A DNA stretch of 64,000 nucleotides from Paenibacillus sp. FSL H7-0326 (GCF_001955535.1 NZ_MPVN01000001.1:1612001-1676000); one strand, 5' to 3'; counted from the stretch's first letter, positions 1-9,352 are shown. The notes: a model not told the origin generated them from the letters alone. Numbers and translations: made by a program.

Positions 1-1005
1 CATTCCTTCGTCATTGCTCCAAGGCTCTGGTACCATCATCATGGCCACATGAGGCAGGGAGCGTCCGCTCAAATACAGAAATTCCAGTGTATTATCGAAC
101 ATTGCCGTGTCAGAACCGTCTGCGTTAATGACCGGTCTGACTTTGGACAGATCATCTCCGAACACTTCACTCTCAAACAGCGACTGACGTGCATGCATCC
201 AGTTCACGTTACCGCGCATCGTGTTAATCTCACCGTTGTGAATCATGAAACGGTATGGATGCGCTCTTTCCCAGCTCGGGAACGTATTCGTACTGAAACG
301 GGAGTGCAGCAGCGCCATCGCAGACTCAACACGCTCGTCCTTAAGATCAAGATAGAACTGGCCAACTTGTTCTGTGGTCAGCATGCCTTTGTATACAATC
401 TTACGGCAGGACATACTCGGGATATAGAAGGCGTTCGCATCCTTCACCTGATCCGAGTAGCGGATCGCCTGCTCCGCCCGGCGGCGGATTACATACAGCT
501 TCCGTTCAAAATCAAGCTCATTCTGGATGCCTTCAGCACGGCCGATAAATGCTTGACATACATAAGGCTTCGCAGCCAGAGCCGATTTACCCAGCATCTC
601 GTCATACGTCGGAACTTCACGAATTCCAAGGAACTCCTGTCCTTCCTCCTGTACGATCTGTTTCAGAATCGCAAGGTGGGCACTACGAACCTCTTCATCA
701 TTTGAAGTAAAGATCATCCCTACTCCGTAATGACCCGCTTCAGGAAGACCAAAGCCAAGGCGTACAGCCTCTTCTGCAAAAAAACGGTGTGGAAGCTGAA
801 TCAGAATTCCGGCTCCGTCACCCGAATTCGGCTCACTTCCCTGGCCGCCACGATGCTCCATATTACTCAGCATCGTTAGGGATTGACTAACAATATCATG
901 GGAAGGTACGCCTTTGATGTTAGCTACAAAGCCCATACCGCAAGCGTCTTTTTCGAACTGAGGGTCGTATAGACCCTGTTTAGGAGGTAATCCAGTCTGT
1001 CTCAT
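1..1005 (-). CDS. gltB: Glutamate synthase large subunit, N-terminal 335 residues (cut by window edge)
   Basis: This is the amino-terminal part of the large subunit of NADPH-glutamate synthase, which makes two glutamates from glutamine and 2-oxoglutarate. The visible part is the class II glutamine amidotransferase domain. The nucleophile cysteine lies in KDACGMGFVANIKG about 20 residues in, which implies removal of a short propeptide. HRGGQGSEPNSGDGAGI and the HNGEINTMRGN motif are also present. The start ATG at 1005 follows GAAAGG. The gene continues beyond position 1. The family is normally about 1500 residues with FMN and Fe-S domains downstream, which are outside the window. No regulator or small subunit gene is visible here. 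Confidence 0.95.
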   Translation of the reverse strand, partial: MRQTGLPPKQGLYDPQFEKDACGMGFVANIKGVPSHDIVSQSLTMLSNMEHRGGQGSEPNSGDGAGILIQLPHRFFAEEAVRLGFGLPEAGHYGVGMIFTSNDEEVRSAHLAILKQIVQEEGQEFLGIREVPTYDEMLGKSALAAKPYVCQAFIGRAEGIQNELDFERKLYVIRRRAEQAIRYSDQVKDANAFYIPSMSCRKIVYKGMLTTEQVGQFYLDLKDERVESAMALLHSRFSTNTFPSWERAHPYRFMIHNGEINTMRGNVNWMHARQSLFESEVFGDDLSKVRPVINADGSDTAMFDNTLEFLYLSGRSLPHVAMMMVPEPWSNDEGM

Positions 1006-1519
1006 GGAACGCAACCTTTCTATTACGAAAAATTTGGTGAACATCCGTGACAAAAGTGACCAACGAAGGGACAAGCAACACATGGATGACAGCGCCGTAA
1101 CAAACTTGTTTAAGATCCGCTCAGGCTCTCGCTGCCAGCTGATTCTGCATAAATAAAACACAGGGTAGAACCGATTTATAAGTATAGTTCTATCATTTTA
1201 ACATCGACCTTACATCAGCGCAATTCAAAATTTCTATAGGTTCGATAATTTATCTTTTGCATTACAGCTTTAGTGCATCAACGTTTATTTCCGGCATTTT
1301 TTTGGATATTTATTCATACCCGAGTCCACTTCAGAACACTCATTAGGCCCCTCATGTTTTTGATTGTTCTTTATTATTTGCTCTCGCCTGTCACATTTGA
1401 ATGGAGCAATTATCTAAAAATTTGTACAATCCTTCTTTGTAAGCCCTGCCATTTTTCGTCTGCTTCTATCATTCCTAGATTCCTATGTAATGATGGCAAT
1501 GTCAGTATCACTTCAATAA
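1006..1519. other. AT-rich spacer upstream of gltB
   Basis: This holds the promoter region of gltB and the tail end of the YhgE transcription unit. The open frames in it show no ribosome binding site or recognisable protein. I see no convincing riboswitch or conserved operator. Confidence 0.5.
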
Positions 1520-1564
1520 CAAAAAAAACAAAGCTGCATCCTATGTTAATTAGGACACAGCTTC
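1520..1564 (-). terminator. Intrinsic terminator of the YhgE/Pip gene
   Basis: On the minus strand the arms AAGCTGTGTCCTA and TAGGATGCAGCTT enclose a 7-nt loop and are followed by TGTTTTTTTTG. It lies 28 bp beyond the stop codon of the YhgE/Pip gene. Confidence 0.85.
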
Positions 1565-1591
1565 GCTTGTAAATCATGCTTATAGTTAGAG

Positions 1592-3883
1592 CTAGATCGT
1601 CACCGTATCTCCGCTGGTATGCTGCGCATCCTCTGCAGCGGAGCTCTGTTTTCTTCGGCGTCCGCTCCACAAGAAATAGAACAGTGTCAGCAGCAGAGAG
1701 ATGCCGGCATATATTCCGAGCGTAGCCGCCTTATCCCACATGAGATTGAAGTTGCCGCTCATAATGACAGCTTTGTACCCGATCACGCTATGATACATCG
1801 GCAGCAGGGAGCTGATCGGCTTCATCCATTCAGGCAGCAGCTCGAGCGGGAACGTTCCGCCGCTTGTTGCCAGCTGGAATACTAGAAGTACGATGACAAG
1901 ATAGCGGCCGACCAGATCAAGCCAGGTCACCAGTGCCTGAACAATCATCATGGAAGTAAAGCCAACAATAATCGAAAATACGTAGAACAGCGGTACACTC
2001 GCGACTTCAAGCTTCAAGCCGTACAGCATGAAGGTTGCCAGAATCACCGACTGCAGCACACTCATTCCCCCAAAGGCAAGGAAGCGGCTTACAAACCGGC
2101 TCCACGGCCCCGCATCCGGTACGCTTGTTTCTCGCAAGTTCATAATAATGGTCGTAATCAGTGCCCCGACAAACAAGCCGATGGACATAAAATACGGAGT
2201 GAGGCCTGTGCCGTAATTGGCTACACTTCGGGTCTCATCCTCGATCGTTTGGACAGGCTCAGCAAACATGCTGACCACTTCATCCGTCTGTTGCAGCTCA
2301 GAGGTATCTGATGCTGCATCCTTCAATTTGGTTGACAGCTCGCTTGAGCCATCCTTAATATCACTCAGCCCGTTGTGAAGCTTACCGGCGCCATCTGTCA
2401 GCTGAGCCGAGCCATCTGCCAGCGTCGTCACGCCTCCTGTCAATTCACCAATGCTGCTAAGCAGCGTGCCGGTTCCGGTATACAGCTCTGATGCTCCCGC
2501 ACTCAGAGTTTCTCCGCCGCTGGCTGCTTCAGACAGCTTCTCACCAAACAAGGCCAGGTTGGAATTCAGCTCTCCTTGACCTTGTGCCAGCGTATCTGCA
2601 CCCGCATGCAGCTGCTCCTGACCGGCTGCCAAGGCAGACGCTCCTGCGGCAAGCTCCTTGTGCCCCGAGAGAAGCTGCTGCGCGCCCGCCGCAAGCTTCT
2701 CATTCCCTTGGTCCAAGGCCTGGGCTCCGCTGAGCAGCTGCTGATCTGCCGCATGAAGCTGCCCCGCTCCTTCGGCCAATGACTGGCTTGCAGCAAGGAG
2801 CTTCTGCACTTCTGAACTTGCGGCAAGCTCCGGGTTCGACTCGGCCAATTGCTGAAGTCCTGCCGCAAGTGTCTCTGCCCCGGCTGCGAGCTGACCGCTT
2901 GCTTCCTCTGCAGCAGAGAGTCCGCTGCTCAGCTGCGCACTTCCCTGCTTCGCGCCTTGCAAACCTTCGTCTAGTGCGCTGGCTCCCTGCTCCGCAGAAG
3001 CAAGACCTTCGCTCAGCGCCGCTGCGCCATCTCGTGATGAAGCAATGCCATCCTTCAGTTCCACAGCGCCGCTCTGTAATTTGCCGGTTCCTGCTTCCAG
3101 CTGACCTTCTGCCGTGACAAGCTGGTTCAAACCGGTCGACAGCTCATTAGCTCCCGTATGAAGCTGTCCTGCTCCGTCATTTAATGTCTTCACCCCGTCT
3201 GCCAGAGGATCCATTCCTTGCTGCAGCTCCAAGGTTCCCTCCGTCAGCTTCTTCAGATTATCCTGAAGGGTCACAGCACCGTCATCGAGCTTAACAGCTC
3301 CTTCGTTAATATCCTTTGCTCCATCCCCTGCTTCGCCAAATCCATCGGATGCTTCAGAGAACTTATCCAGTAATGTTTCTGTATAGGATTCGGTTACAGC
3401 AGAGGATACCTGCTTGCTGATCTCCTTGATCGCCGTATTTCCAATCTGAGCCCCGACAAAGTTATAGCTTCCGTTCGGTTCATAGATCAGTTCGGCCGGA
3501 CTTGGCTTGTCATCAAGCAGTGTTGTCGCCCGGGCCGAGAAATCCTCAGGAATGGTAATCTTCATGTAAAACTTATTGTTATCTATGCCCTCCTGAGCTT
3601 CCTCATTATTGACGAACTGCCAGTCAAACTCGGGGTCCTCCTTCAGCTCCTCTATTAGATCCTCACCGATCGTAAGACTCTCGCCTTCAAATTCAGCTCC
3701 CTTATCCTCATTAACCACCGCAATGGGCAGCCGTTCCAGATGGTTGTACGGATCCCAGAAGGCTGTCAAATAGATCCCTGTATACAGAATCGGAATACAA
3801 ATTACCGCAATGATGGGAATCAGTATTTTGGGATTCTTGACTGCCCTGAGTAAATCTTTAGAAAAAACAGATAATGATTTCAT
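1592..3883 (-). CDS. YhgE/Pip family membrane protein (763 aa)
   Basis: This is a large membrane protein of the YhgE/phage-infection-protein family, related to ABC-2 type permeases. An N-terminal membrane segment (about residues 18-42) leads into an extracellular region. The centre, about residues 195-545, is a long array of glycine/alanine-punctuated helical repeats of the type LxxGAxxLxxG, which predicts an extended coiled coil. Five or so C-terminal membrane helices follow (about 570-740). In other Bacillales the family is linked to phage adsorption and to export or cell-envelope functions; the substrate is unknown. The start at 3883 has AAGGAG upstream. The TetR gene lies 170 bp upstream on the same strand, and both share an operator-like sequence, so it is probably repressed by that TetR. 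Confidence 0.88.
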   Translation of the reverse strand: MKSLSVFSKDLLRAVKNPKILIPIIAVICIPILYTGIYLTAFWDPYNHLERLPIAVVNEDKGAEFEGESLTIGEDLIEELKEDPEFDWQFVNNEEAQEGIDNNKFYMKITIPEDFSARATTLLDDKPSPAELIYEPNGSYNFVGAQIGNTAIKEISKQVSSAVTESYTETLLDKFSEASDGFGEAGDGAKDINEGAVKLDDGAVTLQDNLKKLTEGTLELQQGMDPLADGVKTLNDGAGQLHTGANELSTGLNQLVTAEGQLEAGTGKLQSGAVELKDGIASSRDGAAALSEGLASAEQGASALDEGLQGAKQGSAQLSSGLSAAEEASGQLAAGAETLAAGLQQLAESNPELAASSEVQKLLAASQSLAEGAGQLHAADQQLLSGAQALDQGNEKLAAGAQQLLSGHKELAAGASALAAGQEQLHAGADTLAQGQGELNSNLALFGEKLSEAASGGETLSAGASELYTGTGTLLSSIGELTGGVTTLADGSAQLTDGAGKLHNGLSDIKDGSSELSTKLKDAASDTSELQQTDEVVSMFAEPVQTIEDETRSVANYGTGLTPYFMSIGLFVGALITTIIMNLRETSVPDAGPWSRFVSRFLAFGGMSVLQSVILATFMLYGLKLEVASVPLFYVFSIIVGFTSMMIVQALVTWLDLVGRYLVIVLLVFQLATSGGTFPLELLPEWMKPISSLLPMYHSVIGYKAVIMSGNFNLMWDKAATLGIYAGISLLLTLFYFLWSGRRRKQSSAAEDAQHTSGDTVTI

Positions 3884-3913
3884 TTCTCCTTACTCCTTCT
3901 CCATTATACGATT

Positions 3914-3936
3914 TGACCAGAATCCCCATTCGGTCA
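3914..3936. promoter_or_regulatory. Probable TetR operator upstream of yhgE/pip
   Basis: TGACC and GGTCA half sites enclose an inner GAAT-CCCC-ATTC inverted repeat. The decamer CATTCGGTCA (3927-3936) recurs exactly at 4695-4704 in front of the tetR gene. Shared operators at both promoters indicate control by the adjacent TetR protein. Confidence 0.6.
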
Positions 3937-4053
3937 TTTCAATCGAAAAAAATAAACATTTCTGCACGAGAGATGTTTGGTCTTTAATAAGCTGAATATG
4001 AATAAGCCGGCTTCCACTTCCTGCTGCGTGAATACCGGCCCTGACTGCTAACG

Positions 4054-4644
4054 CTATCCCATCACTTCCTGCGACAGACCGTTTACAAGAAACAGCTGCA
4101 GATATTGCTTAATCTCTTCCTTGCTTAGCGGTTCATTGATCCGATTCCAGTCGGAGGTGAGCGCAATATACAGCTTGAACATAATAAATGCGACAACCTT
4201 CGGATCACACGGCTTGATTTCACCCTTGTCCATTGCGGTCGTCAGCTGCTTCTCCAGATAGCCCGTTATAACAGCTTCTACCTTCTCATGGCCTGCCTTC
4301 GCCTGCGCTGTACCGAATTCTCTGACTTCTTGAGACAGCTTGATGAGCAGCTCATGCTGCTTCCTGAACTCAAGCAGGGCATCAAGAATGCGATACAAAT
4401 TCGTGACAAAGGTCTGTTCCGAATCAAGCTCCCGTTCTGCAAGCTCCTTCATCTCCAGAATGACGTCATGCAGAATCTCATCGAACAACTCTTCTTTATT
4501 CGTAAAAAAAGTATAGATCGTGCCTTTCCCCACATTTGCGATCTTCGCTACCTGATCCATCGTCGTCGCTTTATATCCAAATAGAGCAAAGGACTGGGCT
4601 GCGGCCTGAACTATAAGCTTGCGGCGATCTACCTGTGCCAACAT
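4054..4644 (-). CDS. TetR/AcrR family transcriptional regulator (196 aa)
   Basis: This is a one-component repressor. The N-terminal helix-turn-helix is typical: RRKLIVQAAAQSFALFGYKA, then TTMDQVAKIANVGKGTIYTF (about residues 7-46), followed by a helical ligand-binding and dimerisation domain. The start ATG follows GAGGGAGGAG. A promoter (TAGCAA/ACTTTA on the plus strand at 4711-4739) is followed directly by a palindromic operator, so autoregulation is likely. The downstream YhgE/Pip gene carries the same decamer and is the evident target. The inducer is not predictable from sequence. Confidence 0.9.
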   Translation of the reverse strand: MLAQVDRRKLIVQAAAQSFALFGYKATTMDQVAKIANVGKGTIYTFFTNKEELFDEILHDVILEMKELAERELDSEQTFVTNLYRILDALLEFRKQHELLIKLSQEVREFGTAQAKAGHEKVEAVITGYLEKQLTTAMDKGEIKPCDPKVVAFIMFKLYIALTSDWNRINEPLSKEEIKQYLQLFLVNGLSQEVMG

Positions 4645-4672
4645 GTCTCCTCCCTCTGTGATCTATTCATTA

Positions 4673-4704
4673 ATGACCAAAAATCATTTTTAGTCATTCG
4701 GTCA
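4673..4704. promoter_or_regulatory. TetR autoregulatory operator
   Basis: Positions 4673-4697 form a 25-bp palindrome with one symmetric mismatch pair (ATGAC ... GTCAT around an A/T-rich core). It is flanked by CATTCGGTCA, the same decamer found before the YhgE/Pip gene. It covers the predicted transcription start of tetR. Confidence 0.65.
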
Positions 4705-4710
4705 AAAACC

Positions 4711-4739
4711 ACTTTATCACTTTTATTTCTTTTTAGCAA
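4711..4739 (-). promoter_or_regulatory. Sigma-A promoter of tetR
   Basis: The minus strand reads TTGCTA, a 17-nt spacer and TAAAGT. The operator at 4673-4704 begins just downstream of the -10 element. Confidence 0.6.
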
Positions 4740-4883
4740 GAAAAATCACATTAATTGAGACTTCTTACATGCCAAATTCGTTTAATGTATTGCAGGGTTT
4801 TATTATTGCCGTTTCGTCATATGATTTAGAGATCTTTATACATACCGAACAGCCAAATCTCATTTTATGAAATAGGTGAATTT

Positions 4884-6041
4884 ATGAAGAAGAAGAGAGT
4901 GCTCTTGCTGTCAGAAGGTTTTGGTACCGGACATACACAAGCAGCACATGCCATTGAGAAGGGGCTCAAAATTTTGTATCCGCATGTGAATGCACGTGTC
5001 ATTGAGCTTGGCAAAATTTTAAATCCTACGGTAGCCCCCTTCATTCTGGGTGCCTATCGCAGAACGATTACGATGAGCCCCAAGCTGATTGGGCTGATCT
5101 ATCGAACCAATTATAACCGAAGCTTGACCGGATTTAGAAGACTCGCGCTTCACCGGCTATTCTATAACCACGCCAAGAAGGTGCTGACCCAGCTGAACCC
5201 GGATGTCATTATTTGCACACATCCTTTTCCGAATGCGGTGATTTCCAGATTGAAGCGTCTTGGACTCGACATCCCGCTGTACACCTTAATAACGGACTAC
5301 GATGCTCATGGTACCTGGATTAGTCCGGAGGTCAATCAGTACCTCGTTTCTTCTCCCAAGGTTGAGAGAATGCTGCTTGAGAGAAACGTAGATTCGCAGC
5401 GAATTCGGATTACCGGCATACCGGTTCATCCTGACTTCTGGAACAAGCAGCCGAAGGATGCGGTCCGAGAGGAGCTTGGTCTGAGGAATATTCCTACGGT
5501 CATGATCATGGGGGGAGGCTGGGGGCTGCCGCTTCAGGATCAGCTCATGGAAAACATCGCTTCCTGGAAGGGCAAGATTCAGCTCGTCTTCTGCGTCGGC
5601 AACAATGAGAAGCTGGCCGAGCGATTAAGAGAATCCACCATGTTCCAGCATCCTGATATTCATATCATAGGCTACACACGCAAGGTTAGCAAATTAATGG
5701 ATGCTTCAGACCTTCTCGTGACGAAGCCGGGCGGCATGACTTGTACTGAAGGTCTGGCCAAAGGTCTTCCTATGCTGTTTGCTCCCCCGCTGCCCGGGCA
5801 GGAGGAAGAGAACTGTGATTATTTTGTTAAATCCGGATATGGTACTGTTCTTCAGAACTCGTATGTACTTCATCAGCAATTCTCAAGATTACACCATCTG
5901 TATGCTAACGGCATTGCAGCAAGCGGTGCTGACGCCCGGCTGAATGAGTATGAGCCAGAGGCCTGCACAAGAACCGTGCATGAACTGCTGATGCAGAGCT
6001 CGACCCGCCGTACTCCGGTTATGCAATATGCTTCCCGCTAA
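4884..6041 (+). CDS. MGDG synthase-family glycosyltransferase (385 aa)
   Basis: This is a GT-B glycosyltransferase of the monogalactosyldiacylglycerol synthase / UgtP-like group, which transfers a sugar from a nucleotide sugar to diacylglycerol or a related lipid at the cytoplasmic membrane face. The N-terminal domain begins with RVLLLSEGFGTGHTQAA, the usual GxGH acceptor-side motif. The C-terminal nucleotide-sugar site is seen in VMGGGWGLPL and VTKPGGMTCTEGLAKGLPM (about residues 205 and 275), with the PLPGQEEENCDYF segment typical of the family. Length is normal. The ribosome binding site (ATAGGTG) is modest. It is monocistronic, divergent from tetR, and closed by a terminator. Another Paenibacillus lipid or carotenoid acceptor cannot be excluded. 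Confidence 0.85.
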   Translation: MKKKRVLLLSEGFGTGHTQAAHAIEKGLKILYPHVNARVIELGKILNPTVAPFILGAYRRTITMSPKLIGLIYRTNYNRSLTGFRRLALHRLFYNHAKKVLTQLNPDVIICTHPFPNAVISRLKRLGLDIPLYTLITDYDAHGTWISPEVNQYLVSSPKVERMLLERNVDSQRIRITGIPVHPDFWNKQPKDAVREELGLRNIPTVMIMGGGWGLPLQDQLMENIASWKGKIQLVFCVGNNEKLAERLRESTMFQHPDIHIIGYTRKVSKLMDASDLLVTKPGGMTCTEGLAKGLPMLFAPPLPGQEEENCDYFVKSGYGTVLQNSYVLHQQFSRLHHLYANGIAASGADARLNEYEPEACTRTVHELLMQSSTRRTPVMQYASR

Positions 6042-6068
6042 TACGTCATCCCATTCTATACCATATCC

Positions 6069-6126
6069 AAAAAAGAGCTGCATGCCCATTCGTCCACGGT
6101 CGGCGAATTAGGCAAATGCAGCTCTT
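6069..6126 (-). terminator. Bidirectional terminator
   Basis: AAGAGCTGCAT and ATGCAGCTCTT arms (6073-6083 and 6116-6126) enclose a long loop. Six A residues on the plus side (6069-6074) give a T-tract on the minus strand. It lies between convergent genes, so it can serve both. Confidence 0.75.
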
Positions 6127-6164
6127 ATTATATCTTCAGATCTGTTCATAATCTGTATTACAAG

Positions 6165-6857
6165 TTACAGTGTTGTGCTCGCTCCCGGCTCCAGTGTTAC
6201 GGTCTCAATCTCTTCCTGGCTCTTCTGGCTCAGAAGCTGGCGGAATTGATTCGGATCCTGCTCAAGCGCAGGGAAGGTATTGTAGTGAATTGGAATGACT
6301 TGCTTCGTGCGAATCCAGGTGGCTGCAATCGCTGCATCCTCTGGTCCCATCGTCAAACCATCGCCGATCGGAAGCGCAGCAATATCAATATGGTTCAGTT
6401 CTCCGATGATACGCATGTCGCCAAATAAAGCCGTGTCTCCAGCATGATATAGAGTCTTGCCGCCCATACTCAGCAAAATACCTGCAGGTTGTCCCAAATA
6501 AACGGGCTTGCCGTCGATATCAAGGGACGAGCTGTGGAAGGCCAGTGTAAACTTCACTTTGAAGCCGTCAAACTGATGGCTTCCTCCTGTATTCATATGA
6601 TGCGCCTTCACGCCTTGATTCTTACAATAATCAGCCAGCTCGTATACGGCTACGACCGGGCAGTCATTTGCTCTGGCAATAGCAAGGGTATCACCAAAAT
6701 GATCGGCGTGTGCATGAGTCAACAGCACCGCATCCACTTTGACCTCTTCCGGGGCAATCGTTGCCTTCGGATTCCCGGATAGAAAGGGATCGATTATAAC
6801 CCGTTTGCCTTCAGCTTCAACTAACAAACAAGAATGACCATAGTACGTAATTTTCAT
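6165..6857 (-). CDS. Metal-dependent hydrolase, UPF0173/YtkL-like metallo-beta-lactamase fold (230 aa)
   Basis: This is a cytosolic metallo-beta-lactamase-fold protein of the UPF0173 family; Bacillus subtilis YtkL is of this type. It starts MKITYYGHSCLLVE and carries the metal motif LLTHAHADHFGD (about residue 46), YHAGDTALFGDM (about 136) and IPIHYNTFP near the C-terminus. The start follows AGGAGGT. The substrate is unknown. It is a single-gene unit between two terminated or divergent units. Confidence 0.9.
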   Translation of the reverse strand: MKITYYGHSCLLVEAEGKRVIIDPFLSGNPKATIAPEEVKVDAVLLTHAHADHFGDTLAIARANDCPVVAVYELADYCKNQGVKAHHMNTGGSHQFDGFKVKFTLAFHSSSLDIDGKPVYLGQPAGILLSMGGKTLYHAGDTALFGDMRIIGELNHIDIAALPIGDGLTMGPEDAAIAATWIRTKQVIPIHYNTFPALEQDPNQFRQLLSQKSQEEIETVTLEPGASTTL

Positions 6858-6977
6858 TGATTATTACCTCCTATGCATAGGTTATATCCCGTGTAATAAC
6901 GGACATATCACATCCATTATATCACTTGTCGAATCCATTTCATAAATCATGAAGAAGGTATTATGAAATGATTCTGC

Positions 6978-7871
6978 CTATTTATAAAAGGTATGGTGAC
7001 CTATTGTTTTCACCTTTTCTTGAGAATGGTGTACGGTAAGGTCGTCAGCCAGGGTAATAGATAAGAAGAAGAGCGTATCATCCGGTACTTCCTTGCGTCC
7101 GTGCATGGCTTCGTTTACAGCTTGAATAGCGTCCTCGTTAGGCGTCACACGGTCCATACGGCCGTTCGCAACAGGACTGAACTGATATTTCTGGTATATA
7201 ACATCCTTAATGGTATCGGGATAATTGGCTGACCGCAGCCGGTTTAAGACAACGTTAGCTACAGCTACTTTGCCTTCGTACGGTTCGCCTTCTGCTTCTG
7301 CCATCACAATTTTTTGCAGCATAAGCAGTTCCTTATCCGTCACGGGGTAGTCCCAGGTTGATTTGTCTTTATCTGCCTGAGTTAATAATTCCGTACGGGT
7401 AAAGAATAAAGTTTCGGGGGGAGTGGTCTTCATTTTTTCAGCGGTTAATTGAGCAAGTGCTTTTTGCTTCTCCAGCTTCTGTTGCTTCTCAAGAGCCGCC
7501 AGCTTCTTCGCTTTCTTGGCTTGCTGTTCTTTGAGAGCTTCTGCTTCCAAATGTTCAGCTGCCTTGATCGAAATATAGTCCGTGGCAATACGCGGTGTGC
7601 CAACCGCAGTCACCGTTTGATTCATCATTTCATGACTTGCAGATGTTTGTGTCATAGATTTCACAGCAGTGGCTCCGTCCCCTTCAGAGCTTGTCCTGTG
7701 AATACGATCTGCCGCATCATCATGAGCGTTCTGAGCCGTCTCCGGCATTTCTTTCGTTGCACTATCCCCATATACTTCAACAGCCTTTACAATAAGGCTG
7801 GCCCCCAATATAAACACCAGCAGCACGATCATTAGAGGTGCTACCCAGCGAATCTCTCTATTTGTATTCAT
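6978..7871 (-). CDS. SleB-type cell wall hydrolase with N-terminal membrane anchor (297 aa)
   Basis: A single N-terminal membrane segment (about residues 10-30, APLMIVLLVFILGASLIVK) is followed by a low-complexity linker and an Ala/Lys/Gln-rich coiled segment (about 108-150). The C-terminal Hydrolase_2 domain (about 180-297) contains KIVMAEAEGEPYEGKVAVAN, in which the MAEAxGE glutamate is the family's catalytic residue, then NVVLNRLRS and YQFSPVANG. Such domains cleave muramic-delta-lactam or peptidoglycan in spore cortex lysis (SleB, CwlJ) or vegetative wall remodelling. A SleB-like N-terminal peptidoglycan-binding domain is absent, so a vegetative, membrane-tethered role is possible. AGGAGG lies 5 nt before the start. 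Confidence 0.82.
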   Translation of the reverse strand: MNTNREIRWVAPLMIVLLVFILGASLIVKAVEVYGDSATKEMPETAQNAHDDAADRIHRTSSEGDGATAVKSMTQTSASHEMMNQTVTAVGTPRIATDYISIKAAEHLEAEALKEQQAKKAKKLAALEKQQKLEKQKALAQLTAEKMKTTPPETLFFTRTELLTQADKDKSTWDYPVTDKELLMLQKIVMAEAEGEPYEGKVAVANVVLNRLRSANYPDTIKDVIYQKYQFSPVANGRMDRVTPNEDAIQAVNEAMHGRKEVPDDTLFFLSITLADDLTVHHSQEKVKTIGHHTFYK

Positions 7872-7973
7872 AATGACCTCCTGTTATATCGGCACAATTC
7901 TACTTAACTGTAACCAAAAATGCAAGGTTTGAATAACAGAGAATACACCAATTACAGTCTCTACAACAGGGAA

Positions 7974-8047
7974 AAGTGCTCCATGCGGGTGCTTGTCCAC
8001 ATCAAAAATTCCGTTGATCTATCAAGCTTTTTCGCACCCGAACACTT
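7974..8047. repeat. Nested inverted repeats between thpR and the SleB-like gene
   Basis: CGGGTGC (7986-7992) pairs with GCACCCG (8034-8040). AAGTG (7974-7978) pairs with CACTT (8043-8047). The interior contains the palindrome TTGATCTATCAA (8014-8025). It could be the thpR terminator, although only four T residues follow on the minus strand, or a structured leader of the SleB-like gene. Confidence 0.4.
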
Positions 8048-8185
8048 GATCCCAAAAAATACTAAATAAAAAAATATAATTTTTTTGTGCTTTATTTTTT
8101 TCGACTCAAATTATATCTTTTTTCTGGTTGTAAAAGCTATAAATGGTTATAGATTACCATATTAAGGAGTCTATGAATTTATGCA

Positions 8186-8746
8186 TTATAATTCGTATTT
8201 TTCTATCAATTCATACATCGGCTTTTGACCCATATTTGTCTTATATAACACAAATTCTTCCACCAGCCAAGTGTCATCCCATACACCACTCATAAGCTCA
8301 TTCAAATTAAAAGAGCCATGATTGAATTTGCGTGCCGTTGTAATATGGGGACGATAGGGGCGATCCTCAGGTACAAAACCTAAGGGTATCGTTGATTGCA
8401 CGATCGACTGCTGTAGTGAAAATAGGCTGTCCAGCTCACCTTCCAGCCCTCTCCATAATACTCTCGGTGCCTGATCGGAACCAAAAATGCCCGGTTCCCC
8501 AATCTTAAGCGGAAAAGGCTGCACGTGATTCGCCGCTTCCTGCAAAGCTTCATGCAGCTTGTCCATGACCGCTGGTTCCGTATCACCCAAGAATTGCAAA
8601 GTGATATGATAATCCTCTTGATGAGTCCGATTTCGAAAAGGAAGCTGATCCTTGTGATGCTCCATCCATTGATGCAGCTTATTTTTTATTTCATCTGGTA
8701 TTCGGACAGCGGTAAAGAGTCTTACCTTATGATCTGACATATGCAT
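8186..8746 (-). CDS. thpR: RNA 2',3'-cyclic phosphodiesterase (186 aa)
   Basis: This is a 2H phosphoesterase of the LigT/ThpR family that hydrolyses 2',3'-cyclic phosphate RNA ends to 2'-phosphate. Both HxTx signatures are present: HITLQFLGDT (about residue 47) and RPHITTARK (about 133). Family members usually start close to RLFTAVRIPDEIK, as here. Two ATGs are possible: 8746, or 8740 which is better spaced from GTGAGG. Length is typical. It stands alone between AT-rich spacers. Confidence 0.88.
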   Translation of the reverse strand: MHMSDHKVRLFTAVRIPDEIKNKLHQWMEHHKDQLPFRNRTHQEDYHITLQFLGDTEPAVMDKLHEALQEAANHVQPFPLKIGEPGIFGSDQAPRVLWRGLEGELDSLFSLQQSIVQSTIPLGFVPEDRPYRPHITTARKFNHGSFNLNELMSGVWDDTWLVEEFVLYKTNMGQKPMYELIEKYEL

Positions 8747-9352
8747 TTATCCTCACTTTATGTTTTTTAGCAAAATGAATTCAATAAGTTATCGTCATAC
8801 GCCTTCCACATACAACCATTATTCACCATAATATATTAACAATATCCTAGTACTAGTACCAGGTTCTAATTGAGGTGTATTAGGTATATTTTCCATAGAA
8901 ACATATGACTTACAGCCTATTTCACACCAAAATAATTGGTTTAAATTATCTGCCTTACCTCTAATTCATCATTTCCTTATCCATCTGATCCTATGTAAAG
9001 AAACAAGCAGTTTACCGCACCAAATAGAAGATAAGAACCATGATCCGCTTCTCTATTTCATCGTTAAAATTTTTTTCTTACTATATAATATGTATCCAAT
9101 GTCATAGTAGGTTCAATGTTACCGTTCATGTCATATAAGCATACAGAACTTACCACCTCACTCACAGCAATACCAATATATAACATTTAAACATAAATTT
9201 ATATTTATCTAGAAACAGCTTTACTATTTAGCATCACCGAATGAACTTCTTCTATTATATATACCCACCGTTTATCGAACTGCGTTATAATTGCCCGCTT
9301 GGTGCAACACTGCTACACTAGAGCTATTATGGTAGCAGGAGGAGATCTCGAT
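8747..9352. other. AT-rich intergenic region
   Basis: About 600 bp without a supportable gene. A TATAAT at 9286-9291 is a likely -10 element for the dehydrogenase gene, but no good -35 precedes it. No stable hairpin with a T-tract is obvious. Confidence 0.45.

Noticed and set aside
49..705. 218-codon frame on the plus strand opposite gltB
   Set aside because: It lies wholly antisense to the well-supported gltB reading frame and resembles no protein.
1273..1572. 99-codon plus-strand frame with hydrophobic stretches
   Set aside because: No ribosome binding site, and it runs through the minus-strand terminator of the YhgE gene.
2491..3117. Several plus-strand frames opposite the YhgE/Pip gene
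   Set aside because: They arise from the repetitive, GC-richer helical-repeat coding sequence and have no ribosome binding sites.
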